64,000 bases of DNA from DATARH01 sp036489765 (lineage in GTDB: Bacteria > Pseudomonadota > Alphaproteobacteria > ATCC43930 > CGMCC-115725), in assembly GCA_036489765.1 (NCBI GenBank), contig DASXFE010000087.1, forward strand, positions 32,966-96,965, read 5' to 3'. The notes under the pieces were generated by a model. It ran no database searches, was not told the DNA's origin, and was given only the letters and a program-made list of their open reading frames with translations. The translations under genes were made by a program, and so were the position numbers. Positions 33,376-41,749 of the stretch are shown in pieces. How positions within the stretch are numbered: the first letter of the stretch is position 1; each line of letters starts with the position of its first letter.

Positions 33376-34299
33376 CTACAGTTCCATCTCCCAAACCTCG
33401 GCAACGAGGTCGTGGCCGTACGCTCGCTCGGGGTGTTCTTCGGACAGCCGAAACCCGACCGCGGCATAGATGCGCCGGGCGGCGGCGAGAGCGCCGTAGG
33501 TTTCGAGCATGATCCGCCGATAGCCGGCACCGCGGGCAAAATCGAGGCACTCGTGGACGAGGCGTGCGCCGAGGCCATGCCCGCGCGCCGCCGGCTCCAC
33601 CAGCAGGAGACGGAGTTGCGCGACCGCGTCGGCGCGGCGGGCGAGGGCGACCGAGCCCAGCCTTTCGCCGCCGCGCCCGGCGATCCAGCAGGCCTCGCGC
33701 CGCGGGTTGAAATCGTGGAGGAGGGCGGCGCCGATCGCCGCGACCATCGCCTCGAACTCGCTGTTCCAGCCGTATTCCTCGGCGTAGAGGGCGCCGTGCC
33801 GTTCGATGATCCAGCCGATATCGCCGGGCCGGTGCGGCCGGAGCGTGATCGGTGCCTCGGCCGCGCCGTCGAGGAGCGCGATCATCCGCGCCATCGCGGC
33901 GGTCAGCGCCTCCTGCCGGGCAGTGGACAGCGGCGCCAGCATGCGGGCGATGCCCGCTTTGGCGTTGCGGTCGAGCGGGGCGAACGCGGCATGACCTGTC
34001 GGTGTCAGCGACAGCACCTTGCGCCGCCCGTCCGCCGGCCCACGCCTGCTCTCGACGAGGCCGTATTGCTGAAAGGCGCGCAGCATGCGGCTCAGATAAC
34101 CGGGATCGAGCCCGAGCTTGTCGGCGATGTCCTTTGCCGTGACGCCGTCCTCCTCGGCCAGTTCGTACAGGACGCGGCCTTGGGTCAGCGAGAACGGCGT
34201 GTCGAGAAAGCCTTCGTCGAGCACGCCGATGCGCTGCGTATAGGCCCGGTTGAAGCGGCGCACCGCCGCGATGCGGCGATCGAGATCGGGGTCGGTCAT
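33376..34299 (-). CDS. MarR-family regulator fused to GNAT acetyltransferase
   Basis: A 307-residue fusion. Residues 1-140 are a MarR winged helix (FSLTQGRVLYELAEEDGVTAKDIADKLGLDPGYLSRMLRAF, then RRGPADGRRKVLSLTPTG). Residues 150-307 are a GNAT domain with the acetyl-CoA loop in LLLVEPAARGHGLGARLVHECLDFARGAG. Such fusions occur widely in bacteria with unknown acetyl acceptors. The inverted repeat TTGAC-CCA-GTCAA and a TATAAT box just upstream suggest autoregulation. It converges on the porin gene. Confidence 0.9.
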   Translation of the reverse strand: MTDPDLDRRIAAVRRFNRAYTQRIGVLDEGFLDTPFSLTQGRVLYELAEEDGVTAKDIADKLGLDPGYLSRMLRAFQQYGLVESRRGPADGRRKVLSLTPTGHAAFAPLDRNAKAGIARMLAPLSTARQEALTAAMARMIALLDGAAEAPITLRPHRPGDIGWIIERHGALYAEEYGWNSEFEAMVAAIGAALLHDFNPRREACWIAGRGGERLGSVALARRADAVAQLRLLLVEPAARGHGLGARLVHECLDFARGAGYRRIMLETYGALAAARRIYAAVGFRLSEEHPERAYGHDLVAEVWEMEL

Positions 34300-34323
34300 A
34301 GTGGGAAATATCGGGGAAGATAG

Positions 34324-34341
34324 TTGACCCAGTCAATTATA
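34324..34341 (-). promoter_or_regulatory. MarR operator and -10 box of the MarR-GNAT gene
   Basis: TTGAC, CCA, GTCAA (34324-34336) is a perfect 5-base inverted repeat 25 bases upstream of the start codon. On the minus strand TATAAT (34341-34336) abuts it, so transcription would begin inside the repeat. A bound MarR dimer there would block initiation. No clear -35 box was found. Confidence 0.55.
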
Positions 34342-34344
34342 TGA

Positions 34345-34403
34345 TCTTTCCCCTCGCCCGCTTGCGGAAGAGGACCCGTTCGCGCAGCGAACAGGGTGAG
34401 GGG
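34345..34403. repeat. Diverged palindromic element between MarR-GNAT and thioesterase genes
   Basis: TTTCCCCTCGCCCGCTTGCG is followed by GTTCGCGCAGCGAAC and AGGGTGAGGGGGA, so outer CCCCTC/GAGGGG arms enclose an inner GTTCGC/GCGAAC hairpin. It resembles the CCCTC...GAGGG elements found at 46311, 49541 and 54379. The remaining intergenic bases to 34476 hold nothing recognised. Confidence 0.5.
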
Positions 34404-34476
34404 GAGCGGCTGCCACACGCGCCGGTGCGCGCCGCGCCCTCATCCGTCCCGTTTCGCGATCCACCAGGAAATAATT

Positions 34477-34881
34477 TTAGCGGGCTGCCAGCACCATCTG
34501 CGTCTGCGTGACGACCGCGACGAGCCTTCCCTCCGCGGTCGTCACGCGCGTCTGCCACACCTGGGTGGTGCGGCCGCGATGGATCGGGGTCGTTTCGCCG
34601 ATGATGCGGGTGCCGGCGGGGGCGCCGGCGATGAAGTTGGTCTTGCTTTCGAGCGTTGCGGTGCCGGCGCCTTCGGGCAGGTTGAGGATCGTGCCGGTGG
34701 CGCCGAGGGTGTCGGCAAACGCCATCACCGCGCCGCCGTGGAGGATCGCCGGCCGCGTGCAGAGATCGTCGCGCACGACCATCTCGGCGGTGACGCGGTC
34801 GGGGGCCGCGCCGGTGAACTCGATGCCGAGCAATGTCGCGAACGGCAGCATCTCGGCTTTGATTTTCGCGAGCGCGTCCAT
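34477..34881 (-). CDS. PaaI-type hotdog-fold thioesterase
   Basis: A 134-residue protein of the hotdog thioesterase superfamily. ILHGGAVMAFADTLGATGTIL (residues about 46-66) carries the HGG motif of the 4-hydroxybenzoyl-CoA/PaaI group, and TLESKTNFIAGAPAGT follows. It probably hydrolyses an acyl- or aryl-CoA thioester; the substrate is unknown. The divergent TauD-like gene starts 66 bases away. Confidence 0.85.
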   Translation of the reverse strand: MDALAKIKAEMLPFATLLGIEFTGAAPDRVTAEMVVRDDLCTRPAILHGGAVMAFADTLGATGTILNLPEGAGTATLESKTNFIAGAPAGTRIIGETTPIHRGRTTQVWQTRVTTAEGRLVAVVTQTQMVLAAR

Positions 34882-34947
34882 GTGCGGGGGCCTTGCGGTT
34901 GCGGCGCCATTGTCCTATGCCGGAACCGGCTTGGCGAGGGTGAGGCG

Positions 34948-35910
34948 ATGACAGAGCACGCGATCGAAGGGCCGAGCGCCTGGCGGCGCGCCGCGATCCG
35001 CACCGAGGATTACCGGGTGACGCTGCCGCCGGCGGCGCTTGACGAGATCCGCCGGGTCGCCGGCGACGTGGAACGCTATCCCTTGCCGACGATCCTCCGC
35101 CGCGCCGAAGATTTCGCCTGGCCGCACACGATGGCGGCGATGGCGGAGGTCAACCGCATCGTCAAAAAGGGCGTGCGGTTTGCGGTGCTCGACCGGCTGC
35201 CGCTCGACGATCTGAGCGACGACCAGGCAACGGCGATCTACTGGATGCTCGCCTCCCAGGTCTCGCGCCCGGTCGCGCAAAAGCTCGACGGCACGATGAT
35301 CTACAATGTCTGGGACACCGGGAAAAAGGCGCTGCCCGGCTCGGGCGTGCGGCCGGATTCGACCAACATCGAGATCCGCTTCCACATCGACAACGCCTAC
35401 AACACGACGCCGCCCGAATATGTCGGACTGCTCTGCCTGCGCACAGCGAAGTCGGGCGGGGTGAGCCGAGTGCTGAGCTTTCATACCGCCCACAATGAGA
35501 TGCTGGCGCGGCACCGCGAATTGCTGCCACGGCTCTACCAGCCGTTCTGGTTCGACCGCCAGCGCGAGTTCTTTCCCGGCGAGCCCGACACGTTTTTCGC
35601 CCCGGTGTTCGAAGCAGGTGCCGAGGTTAGAACCCGCATCAGCACCCACCAGATCAATTCCGGCTACGCGCTGCGTGGCGAACCCCTCGACAACGCCGGC
35701 TGCGCTGCCCTCGACGCGATGCTCGAAATCTTTGAAGACCCGGCGATCGCCGCCGATTTCGACTTTGCCCCCGGCGAGATCCAGTTTGTCGACAACCGCA
35801 CCCTCGGCCACAGCCGCACCGAATACGAAGACTGGCCCGAGCCGGAAAAGAAACGCCGCCTGATCCGCCTGTGGCTCAGGGACCATGGGAGACGGGCTTA
35901 TCCGGGGTAG
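34948..35910 (+). CDS. TauD/TfdA-family Fe(II)/2-oxoglutarate dioxygenase
   Basis: A 320-residue oxygenase. The iron triad is His146 and Asp148 in IRFHIDNAYNTTPPEY, and His288 in DNRTLGHSRTEYED, with the 2-oxoglutarate Arg shortly after (RRLIRLWLR). This matches the clavaminate-synthase-like/TauD fold; the substrate is unknown. The ATG at 34948 follows GTGAGGCG; the frame is open upstream, but that stretch lies opposite the thioesterase gene. Confidence 0.85.
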   Translation: MTEHAIEGPSAWRRAAIRTEDYRVTLPPAALDEIRRVAGDVERYPLPTILRRAEDFAWPHTMAAMAEVNRIVKKGVRFAVLDRLPLDDLSDDQATAIYWMLASQVSRPVAQKLDGTMIYNVWDTGKKALPGSGVRPDSTNIEIRFHIDNAYNTTPPEYVGLLCLRTAKSGGVSRVLSFHTAHNEMLARHRELLPRLYQPFWFDRQREFFPGEPDTFFAPVFEAGAEVRTRISTHQINSGYALRGEPLDNAGCAALDAMLEIFEDPAIAADFDFAPGEIQFVDNRTLGHSRTEYEDWPEPEKKRRLIRLWLRDHGRRAYPG

Positions 35911-35974
35911 TGATACCGGCTCAAATTTGTCGCCGACCATAGCGGGCGGTACTGACCGGTATCTTCACTCTGAT

Positions 35975-36502
35975 TTACTGCTTGGCCGGCGGTGGTTCCA
36001 TGATCTTGTCAGACGCCGGCGCCGATGCAGTCGCGGGGGGCTCGATAAATTTCTCCCGGGTCGTAGTCTCGGTGTCGGGCGTCTGGCGGGCCGCATTTCT
36101 GTGCGCTGGTCGCCGGCGCGACACGTCGGGAACAAGCGGCGCCGCCACAGCGTAACCCGGAACCTGATCGCCCTTCGCATACATGCACTGAGAGTACGCC
36201 ATGTCGTATTGCTGCTGGAGCATGGGAGTGCCGGCCTGGGCAACCGCCATGCCTGACGCGAGCGGGTCGGGCGAATTGGTGAGCAGGGCAGCGCTCATCA
36301 CCTGACCGTTCAACTGATCTCGGGCTGGCGAAATCTGCTGCTCGGCCATTTGCCTGCATTCCGCCTGCTCGGCCGCAAAAATTGCCAAGGGTTTGCCAGG
36401 CGTCGGCATGACCGCGACCGTCGGAGTCATCACCGCTGGCACACAGGCTGCCAATGGCAACAGCAGTGGCAGGCATCTGAACAGCGTCGCGACAATCCTC
36501 AT
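35975..36502 (-). CDS. Lipoprotein of unknown function beside a secreted nuclease-like protein
   Basis: A 175-residue lipoprotein: the signal peptide ends in the lipobox LAAC with Cys20. The mature part contains KPLAIFAAEQAECRQMAEQQ, a helical pattern seen in small glycine-zipper-type outer-membrane lipoproteins, two further Cys, and a Pro/Thr-rich charged C-terminal tail. It starts 51 bases after the large secreted protein gene ends, on the same strand, so the two are probably co-transcribed. Base composition is lower in GC than usual here. Confidence 0.65.
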   Translation of the reverse strand: MRIVATLFRCLPLLLPLAACVPAVMTPTVAVMPTPGKPLAIFAAEQAECRQMAEQQISPARDQLNGQVMSAALLTNSPDPLASGMAVAQAGTPMLQQQYDMAYSQCMYAKGDQVPGYAVAAPLVPDVSRRRPAHRNAARQTPDTETTTREKFIEPPATASAPASDKIMEPPPAKQ

Positions 36503-36553
36503 AATCCCTCTCCGTTCACTCGGCCCGGGCTCATTTCCAGCGCCAGAAGGGCT

Positions 36554-39088
36554 TCACTTGCTTTTCCACAAGCCTCGACGAGCCTTCCGCGCTTCCGCCT
36601 CACGCTGCTTGTACAGTTCGCTTGCATCGGTGTTCGCGCGCGCGATGCCGTTCAGAATGGCTGCTTCCCCGATATCGACCCCATTGTTGCCGAGGCACCG
36701 ATAAAGGCCGGCCTTGCCTTCGCTACACGTGACCGGCGATCGGGAGTCGATCCAACTGGCAAATTCGCTGAGCATCTCCACCGACCCCGGATCAATGCCT
36801 TCCAGCCTGATCTGTTGCTCACCGATGACCAAAGTGCCCGCATCGACGACGCCGATCACCCGACCTTTTATCGGAGCTGCCGCAGCTTTCTCCGGCGGGG
36901 CTGTGGACGTGGCTGATTCGTCTTTTGCCGACGCATGCGTCGGTTCCGCCTTGGCGGCTTCTCCCTTTGGCGATGTCTCCGCCGCCTGCTCTGGTGCCGG
37001 AGTTGCCGCGCTCGGGACCGCGAGTTGTGCAGCGTCACCTTGCGCGCGCCCGCGGTCGGGATCTTCCGGCGCCTTCGGTCCCTGAGGTGCCGTTTTGGTA
37101 GCCGCCGAGCCGGGGGTTGAAGTGTCGGCCTGGGCCACTTCCCGCTTAGGAGGCGAACCTTCTGGCGGCGAGCTTGTCGTCGCTAAGGCTGCGGGCTTTG
37201 GGGCCTCATTTTGTACGGGCTGAGCCGAAGAGGCTTTCGGTACCCCATCGTCCGAAGCTGGGTGATCGCTCGTGGTCGGCTCGTCCGTCACCGCTGCCGC
37301 GCTGACAGAGCCCGACGCCTGGCGTGTGGTTGTGGCGGGTCGTGCCGCTGGGCTGCCTGCGATCCCGGGCTCGAAGGTGGGTCCGACAGCGGCGATTTCT
37401 GTGCGTTCTTTCACAGCCTGCTGTGGCACGGGCTGCTGTGGCGCAACCGCCACCCGCTCGTGGGCCTTTTTCATGCTCGCTTCGAGACGCTCGCTGAAGC
37501 CGTTCAACATCTCTTGGAGATCGGGAAAGCTTGCGCTTACGGTTCTTCCGGTCGGGCAACTACCAGCTTTGCTTGCGACGACTTTGATTTTGGCAGATTG
37601 GTCGCTCTCGCCCGGAACCTCGGCGAATGATACAAGATCACCGGTCGTCAACGCACAGATCTCGCCATTGTCGGTGTCAGTGGCCTGAATCAATTCACCG
37701 ACCTGGAAAACGTACTTTTTTGCTTCCGCAGAGGCGATGACATCCGGCAACGATAGCGATTTGCCTGATTTGTGGATCTCGACGCACTCCTTCACTTGAT
37801 TTCGTACTTGGCGCCGTATGTCTTCCGGCACCCTCATCTGGCTTTCTGCGCCTGCTGGTCTTGGTCGCGGCGTCATCTCGTTCTGCAAGTCTTCGAGCCG
37901 CGTCTGTTGCTGACCAATCTGGTCGCGTAAGTCGTCGTTCGTTTCCGCGGCCGCGGCGACTTGCTCTTGAAGCGAGGCGACATCCGAAGCCAAACCGTCG
38001 AGTTCGGGGTCGGCGGGCGACGGAGCGGCGGTGGCGGCGAGCATCGCGATGCCTTCCTGGACCGCACTCGCCAGAACCATATCGCCAAGCAGCTCGTCCG
38101 CATCGGTGTATGCGGCTACCGGCGTGTCGAATGCAATTACTGGGGGTGGGCAGAAATCACAGTCCGGCCCGATCGCGATCGGCTCCGGAAGCGGCTGCAG
38201 GAACGGGGAATACCATACCGGCTCATAATCGAGCGGAACATACGGGTGTATGACGACGCCGTGAAACGAAACGATCGTAAAGGTTCGCATCAACGGCGCG
38301 CCGAGAGTCACTAAGGCGCCGCCGATCACCACGGTGTGCGTCGCGCGCAGCATAAGCCGCTCACCGTGCCGGCCATATCCGAATTGTTCGTGAAATACGG
38401 TCCGTCCGCCTGGAAAGACCGCGTCGCGAAGTCCGTTGCCATGCGTTGTGATCGTCAATTGGTGGGGTGCCGATGTCCGGACAAAGTCACGCCCGATCGT
38501 CACGCTCCGGCCGTCAAGGTAAGCTCTTGTTTCAGCACCTGTAGCCGGATCGTGAGTTCGTAAGAAGGCGGTGGTCTGCGGACGGGTTCCAGGTGAGAAA
38601 TGCCGCTCGAATACGACGTCCTTTCCAGGCGCCACGGTGCGGGTCGCGGTAAACCCGGTGTGGCCCGTATGTGCTGAAAAGGTCGTACGGGGATCGAGAT
38701 TGACACGCGCCGGAGGGTGCGGTGTCTGCATGGGATTAAGGCGCTGCGCCTCCGATGTCGGCGGTCGGTGCAGATTTTGAAATTGTGGTGTCACCGGATG
38801 GGGCGCCTGCGGTAGCGGGGCTGAACGGTACAACTCACGCGGCGCGGCCGGCGGCATGCGATTTAAAAATTGTCTGTTTGTCTGAAATTGAGGCCGGGCG
38901 GGTGGTGCTGCCGGCCGAGGTATAAAGACTGGCGGCCTTGGAGCTGGCCGGAAGACCTGGGCGCGCGGAGGTGGAGGGGGTTGCCTCTTGTTGTCATTCG
39001 CCGATGTTGTCGTGGCCGCCATCGTTCCAGCAGCGATCGCCACGGCAAGAGCTAAAAGACGCCTTCCAATTGTAGGAGGCAGCATCAC
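36554..39088 (-). CDS. Large secreted protein with degenerate SNase-like C-terminal domain
   Basis: An 844-residue protein. A signal peptide spans residues 1-30, and 36-130 are Pro/Arg-rich. A beta-rich unknown region (about 130-345) includes FHGVVIHPYVPLDYEPVWYSP, 363-405 are a predicted coiled coil, and 417-545 are a compact domain with PDLQEM. A Pro/Ala/Thr linker (546-735) leads to a staphylococcal-nuclease-like domain (740-844). In that domain RLEGID is kept, but the DGDT loop reads DAGT and the catalytic Glu after GID is replaced (GIDPGS). It is therefore probably not an active nuclease. Function unknown; the frame lies in a low-GC patch. Confidence 0.7.
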   Translation of the reverse strand: MMLPPTIGRRLLALAVAIAAGTMAATTTSANDNKRQPPPPPRAQVFRPAPRPPVFIPRPAAPPARPQFQTNRQFLNRMPPAAPRELYRSAPLPQAPHPVTPQFQNLHRPPTSEAQRLNPMQTPHPPARVNLDPRTTFSAHTGHTGFTATRTVAPGKDVVFERHFSPGTRPQTTAFLRTHDPATGAETRAYLDGRSVTIGRDFVRTSAPHQLTITTHGNGLRDAVFPGGRTVFHEQFGYGRHGERLMLRATHTVVIGGALVTLGAPLMRTFTIVSFHGVVIHPYVPLDYEPVWYSPFLQPLPEPIAIGPDCDFCPPPVIAFDTPVAAYTDADELLGDMVLASAVQEGIAMLAATAAPSPADPELDGLASDVASLQEQVAAAAETNDDLRDQIGQQQTRLEDLQNEMTPRPRPAGAESQMRVPEDIRRQVRNQVKECVEIHKSGKSLSLPDVIASAEAKKYVFQVGELIQATDTDNGEICALTTGDLVSFAEVPGESDQSAKIKVVASKAGSCPTGRTVSASFPDLQEMLNGFSERLEASMKKAHERVAVAPQQPVPQQAVKERTEIAAVGPTFEPGIAGSPAARPATTTRQASGSVSAAAVTDEPTTSDHPASDDGVPKASSAQPVQNEAPKPAALATTSSPPEGSPPKREVAQADTSTPGSAATKTAPQGPKAPEDPDRGRAQGDAAQLAVPSAATPAPEQAAETSPKGEAAKAEPTHASAKDESATSTAPPEKAAAAPIKGRVIGVVDAGTLVIGEQQIRLEGIDPGSVEMLSEFASWIDSRSPVTCSEGKAGLYRCLGNNGVDIGEAAILNGIARANTDASELYKQREAEARKARRGLWKSK

Positions 39089-39367
39089 CTAAATCCCTGG
39101 ATGTCACCGGAACCTAGCGCGAATTTCCCGATTGCACAACCTCTGATTAAACTAATAAGTAATTATAAGCGAAATAGATTCCTAGTGCTGGAGGGTAATC
39201 GGCCGACTTGTCGCCGCCACAAGTTCATGCCGGGTTCGCCGCCGTCCCGCCTCTCGGAATGAGGCGGGGAAAAGTGGGGGACGGGGAAACCAGCGCCGTC
39301 GCCGCGTCCTCCGCCTGTCGTTTGCCCTTGGCACTTGCTAAAAGGAAAGACCGCGAGAGGATAGCAG
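39089..39367. other. Divergent intergenic region with AT-rich patch and hairpin
   Basis: The 279 bases between the large secreted protein gene (minus) and the aminotransferase gene (plus) hold an AT-rich stretch (about 39140-39185) with a minus-strand TATAAT at 39167-39162, a plausible promoter for the secreted-protein gene. A hairpin lies at 39246-39268 (CCCGCCTC, loop TCGGAAT, GAGGCGGG). No gene is seen. Confidence 0.45.
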
Positions 39368-40687
39368 ATGCCGAACAACCCACCCGCCAATATCGATATT
39401 GACGCTGCCCTTGACGAGGCGATCGAGAAGTATCGCGCCGCCAACCCGAAGAGCCTCGCGCAGCACGAGGCGGCCTGCGCGTCATTGCCCGGCGGCAGTA
39501 CGCGGTCGTCGATCTATACCGAGCCGTTTCCGCTGACGATGGCGAAGGGCGAGGGGGCGCATCTGTGGGATGTCGACGGGCACGAATACGTCGATTTCCT
39601 CAGCGAGTTCACCGCCGGGCTTTACGGGCACTCGCACCCCGCAATCAGAAGGGCGATCGACGCGGCGCTCGACGGCGGGATCAATTTCGGCGCCCATGGC
39701 CTCACCGAGGCGCGGTTTGCGGCGGCGATCTGCGACCGGTTTCCGTCGATCGATCTGGTGCGATTCACCAACTCGGGCACCGAGGCCAATCTGATGGCGG
39801 TTTCGGGCGCCCGGGCGATGACCGGGCGCAACAAGATACTCGTCTTCAACGGCGGGTATCACGGCGGCGTCTTCTATTTCCGCGGCAAGAGCGCGGTGAA
39901 TGCGCCGTTCGAGTTCCTGCTCGGCACCTATAACGACATCGACGGCACGCGCGCGCTCGTCGAGCCGCACAAGGGCGACCTCGCGGCGATCCTCATCGAG
40001 CCGATGCTCGGTGGCAGCGGCTGCATCCCGGCGACGCGCGAGTTTCTCGCCGATCTCCGCGCGCTCGCGAGCGCGGTGGGCGCGGTCTTGATCTTTGACG
40101 AGGTGATGACCTCGCGCCTCGCGCCGGGTGGGTTGCAGGAGGTGCACGGCATCACCCCGGACATGACGACGCTCGGCAAGTATGTCGGCGGCGGGATGAC
40201 CTTTGGCGCGTTCGGCGGGTCGAAGGCGGTGATGGACTGGTTCGACCCGCGCCGGCCCGACGGGTTCCAGCACGCTGGCACGTTCAACAACAACAACCTG
40301 ACGATGGCCGCCGGGTATGCGGGCCTCACCGAGGTCTACACGCCCGAGGCCTCGCGTACGCTCAACGGTTTTGGCGACGCGCTGCGCGACCGGCTCAACC
40401 AGATCGCCGGCGAGCACGGGCTCGCGCTGCAATTCACCGGGATCGGCTCGATGATCGGCATCCACATGACCGCGCAGCCGATCCACAACGTCGCCGATGC
40501 CGCGAAGGGCCATGCCGGGCTCCGCGACCTCTTTTATTTCGACGTGCTGGCGCGCGGCGTGTGGCTGGCGAAGCGCGGGATGATCTCGCTGTCGGTCGCG
40601 CTCGACGACGAGGACGGCGATCAGCTTGTCGGCGCGGTCGAGGAATTCGCCGAAACCCGCGCCCCGTTGTTTGGAGGCCTGTCATGA
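39368..40687 (+). CDS. Class-III PLP aminotransferase, GSA-aminomutase-like
   Basis: A 439-residue enzyme of the acetyl-ornithine/glutamate-1-semialdehyde aminomutase group. Motifs in order: SLPGGSTRSS near the start, GHSHPAIRRAI, FTNSGTEANLMAVSGARAMTGR (phosphate-binding), FDEVMTSR (PLP ring Asp near residue 244) and TTLGKYVGGG with the PLP-binding Lys near 271. It is not the haem-pathway HemL by sequence feel; the substrate is uncertain. Its stop overlaps the start of a second aminotransferase (ATGA), so they form an operon and probably act on linked substrates. Confidence 0.85.
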   Translation: MPNNPPANIDIDAALDEAIEKYRAANPKSLAQHEAACASLPGGSTRSSIYTEPFPLTMAKGEGAHLWDVDGHEYVDFLSEFTAGLYGHSHPAIRRAIDAALDGGINFGAHGLTEARFAAAICDRFPSIDLVRFTNSGTEANLMAVSGARAMTGRNKILVFNGGYHGGVFYFRGKSAVNAPFEFLLGTYNDIDGTRALVEPHKGDLAAILIEPMLGGSGCIPATREFLADLRALASAVGAVLIFDEVMTSRLAPGGLQEVHGITPDMTTLGKYVGGGMTFGAFGGSKAVMDWFDPRRPDGFQHAGTFNNNNLTMAAGYAGLTEVYTPEASRTLNGFGDALRDRLNQIAGEHGLALQFTGIGSMIGIHMTAQPIHNVADAAKGHAGLRDLFYFDVLARGVWLAKRGMISLSVALDDEDGDQLVGAVEEFAETRAPLFGGLS

Positions 40688-41622
40688 GCGACGCGCGCAG
40701 CAATCCCCAAGGGAACCAACGTGTTGCGTACTTCAATGGCAATTACGTGCCCGAGCGCGAGGTCGTGATCCCGTTTCGCGACCGCGGGTTCAAGTACGGC
40801 GACGCGGCGTTCGATATGACGCGGACGTTCGGGGGGCGGATCTTCAAGATCGAGGAGCATGTCGCGCGGTTCTACCGCTCGCTGCGCTATCTCAAGATCG
40901 ACCCGGGCCTCAGCCAGGCCGAGATGGTCGCGATCAGCAACGAGGTGCTGGAGCGCAACCGGCATTTCCTGACCTCGGACACCGATTTCTGGGTCGGGCA
41001 GCGGGTGTCGCGCGGGGTCGACGCGGTCGGTGACGAGGGGTGGGAGCAGTCGGGGCCAACCGTTATCGTCGAGTGCATCCCGCTGCCGTTGAAGGCGCGG
41101 GCGCGGCTGTTTCGCGACGGCATCGACATCGTCGTGCCGCCGACCCGCCGGACGGCCCCCGACATGCTGAGCCCGCGGGCGAAGACGCACAACTACCTCA
41201 ACCTGATCATGGCCGACCTCGAAGCCAAGGCGCAGGACAAGGAGGCGTGGTCGGTGCTCCTCGACGTGAGCGGCCACCTCGCCGAGGGGATTGGCAGCAA
41301 CCTCTTCCTCGTCCGCGACGGCGAGGTGTTGACCCCGCGCGATCGCTTCGTTTTGCCTGGGGTCAGCCGCGCGACGGTCATCGAGCTGTGCGGCAGCCTC
41401 GGCATCGCGTGCCACGAGGCCGATCTCGATCTCTATGACGCGGCAACGGCCGACGAAGCCTTTATGAGTTCGACGAGCCTCTGCCTCTGCCCGGTCCGCA
41501 GCATCGGCGGCCGCGCCCTGCCGACGCCGGTTCCGGGCCCAATCACCCGGCGCCTGACCGAGGCCTATGCCAAAAGCGTCGGCTGCGATTTTGTCGCGCA
41601 GTATTTAAAGCAGCTGGGGTAA
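40684..41622 (+). CDS. Class-IV PLP aminotransferase (branched-chain/D-amino-acid type)
   Basis: A 312-residue class-IV transaminase: FRDRGFKYGDAAFDMTRTFGG near the N-terminus, the PLP Lys near residue 167 in SPRAKTHNYLN, then GHLAEGIGSNLFLVRDG and PGVSRATVIELC, the Glu and phosphate loops of IlvE/Dat-type enzymes. The ATG at 40684 overlaps the stop of the upstream aminotransferase. Two different transaminase classes translated in tandem suggest one catabolic or biosynthetic route, which cannot be identified here. Confidence 0.87.
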   Translation: MSDARSNPQGNQRVAYFNGNYVPEREVVIPFRDRGFKYGDAAFDMTRTFGGRIFKIEEHVARFYRSLRYLKIDPGLSQAEMVAISNEVLERNRHFLTSDTDFWVGQRVSRGVDAVGDEGWEQSGPTVIVECIPLPLKARARLFRDGIDIVVPPTRRTAPDMLSPRAKTHNYLNLIMADLEAKAQDKEAWSVLLDVSGHLAEGIGSNLFLVRDGEVLTPRDRFVLPGVSRATVIELCGSLGIACHEADLDLYDAATADEAFMSSTSLCLCPVRSIGGRALPTPVPGPITRRLTEAYAKSVGCDFVAQYLKQLG

Positions 41623-41630
41623 TGCTGGAC

Positions 41631-41683
41631 CGCGGGCGTCTCGCCCGCCGCTCTTTGCGCTAGATGCGGGCGAGACGTCCGCG
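41631..41683. repeat. Dispersed palindrome, GCGGGCGTCTCGCCCGC type
   Basis: CGCGGGCGTCTCGCCCGC (41631-41648) is mirrored with one mismatch by GCGGGCGAGACGTCCGCG (41666-41683). Related elements are at 44054-44108 and 57083-57139. It lies just after the class-IV aminotransferase stop. Confidence 0.65.
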
Positions 41684-41700
41684 TTCCATTCCAGGAATAA

Positions 41701-41726
41701 AACAAGGGGGCCGAAGCCCCCTTGTT
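41701..41726. terminator. Strong bidirectional terminator hairpin
   Basis: AACAAGGGGGC, loop CGAA, GCCCCCTTGTT: an 11-base perfect stem with a tetraloop, AT-rich at the base on both sides (AATAAAACAAG and CTTGTTG). It sits between convergent genes, ending the aminotransferase operon on one strand and the His-rich lipoprotein gene on the other. Confidence 0.8.
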
Positions 41727-41749
41727 GCCGTGCGTGTGTTCGTATCCGC

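Noticed and set aside
39482..40513. Antisense frame over the class-III aminotransferase
   Set aside because: The sense strand has the full PLP motifs and overlaps the next transaminase by ATGA; the antisense product is Arg-rich without motifs.
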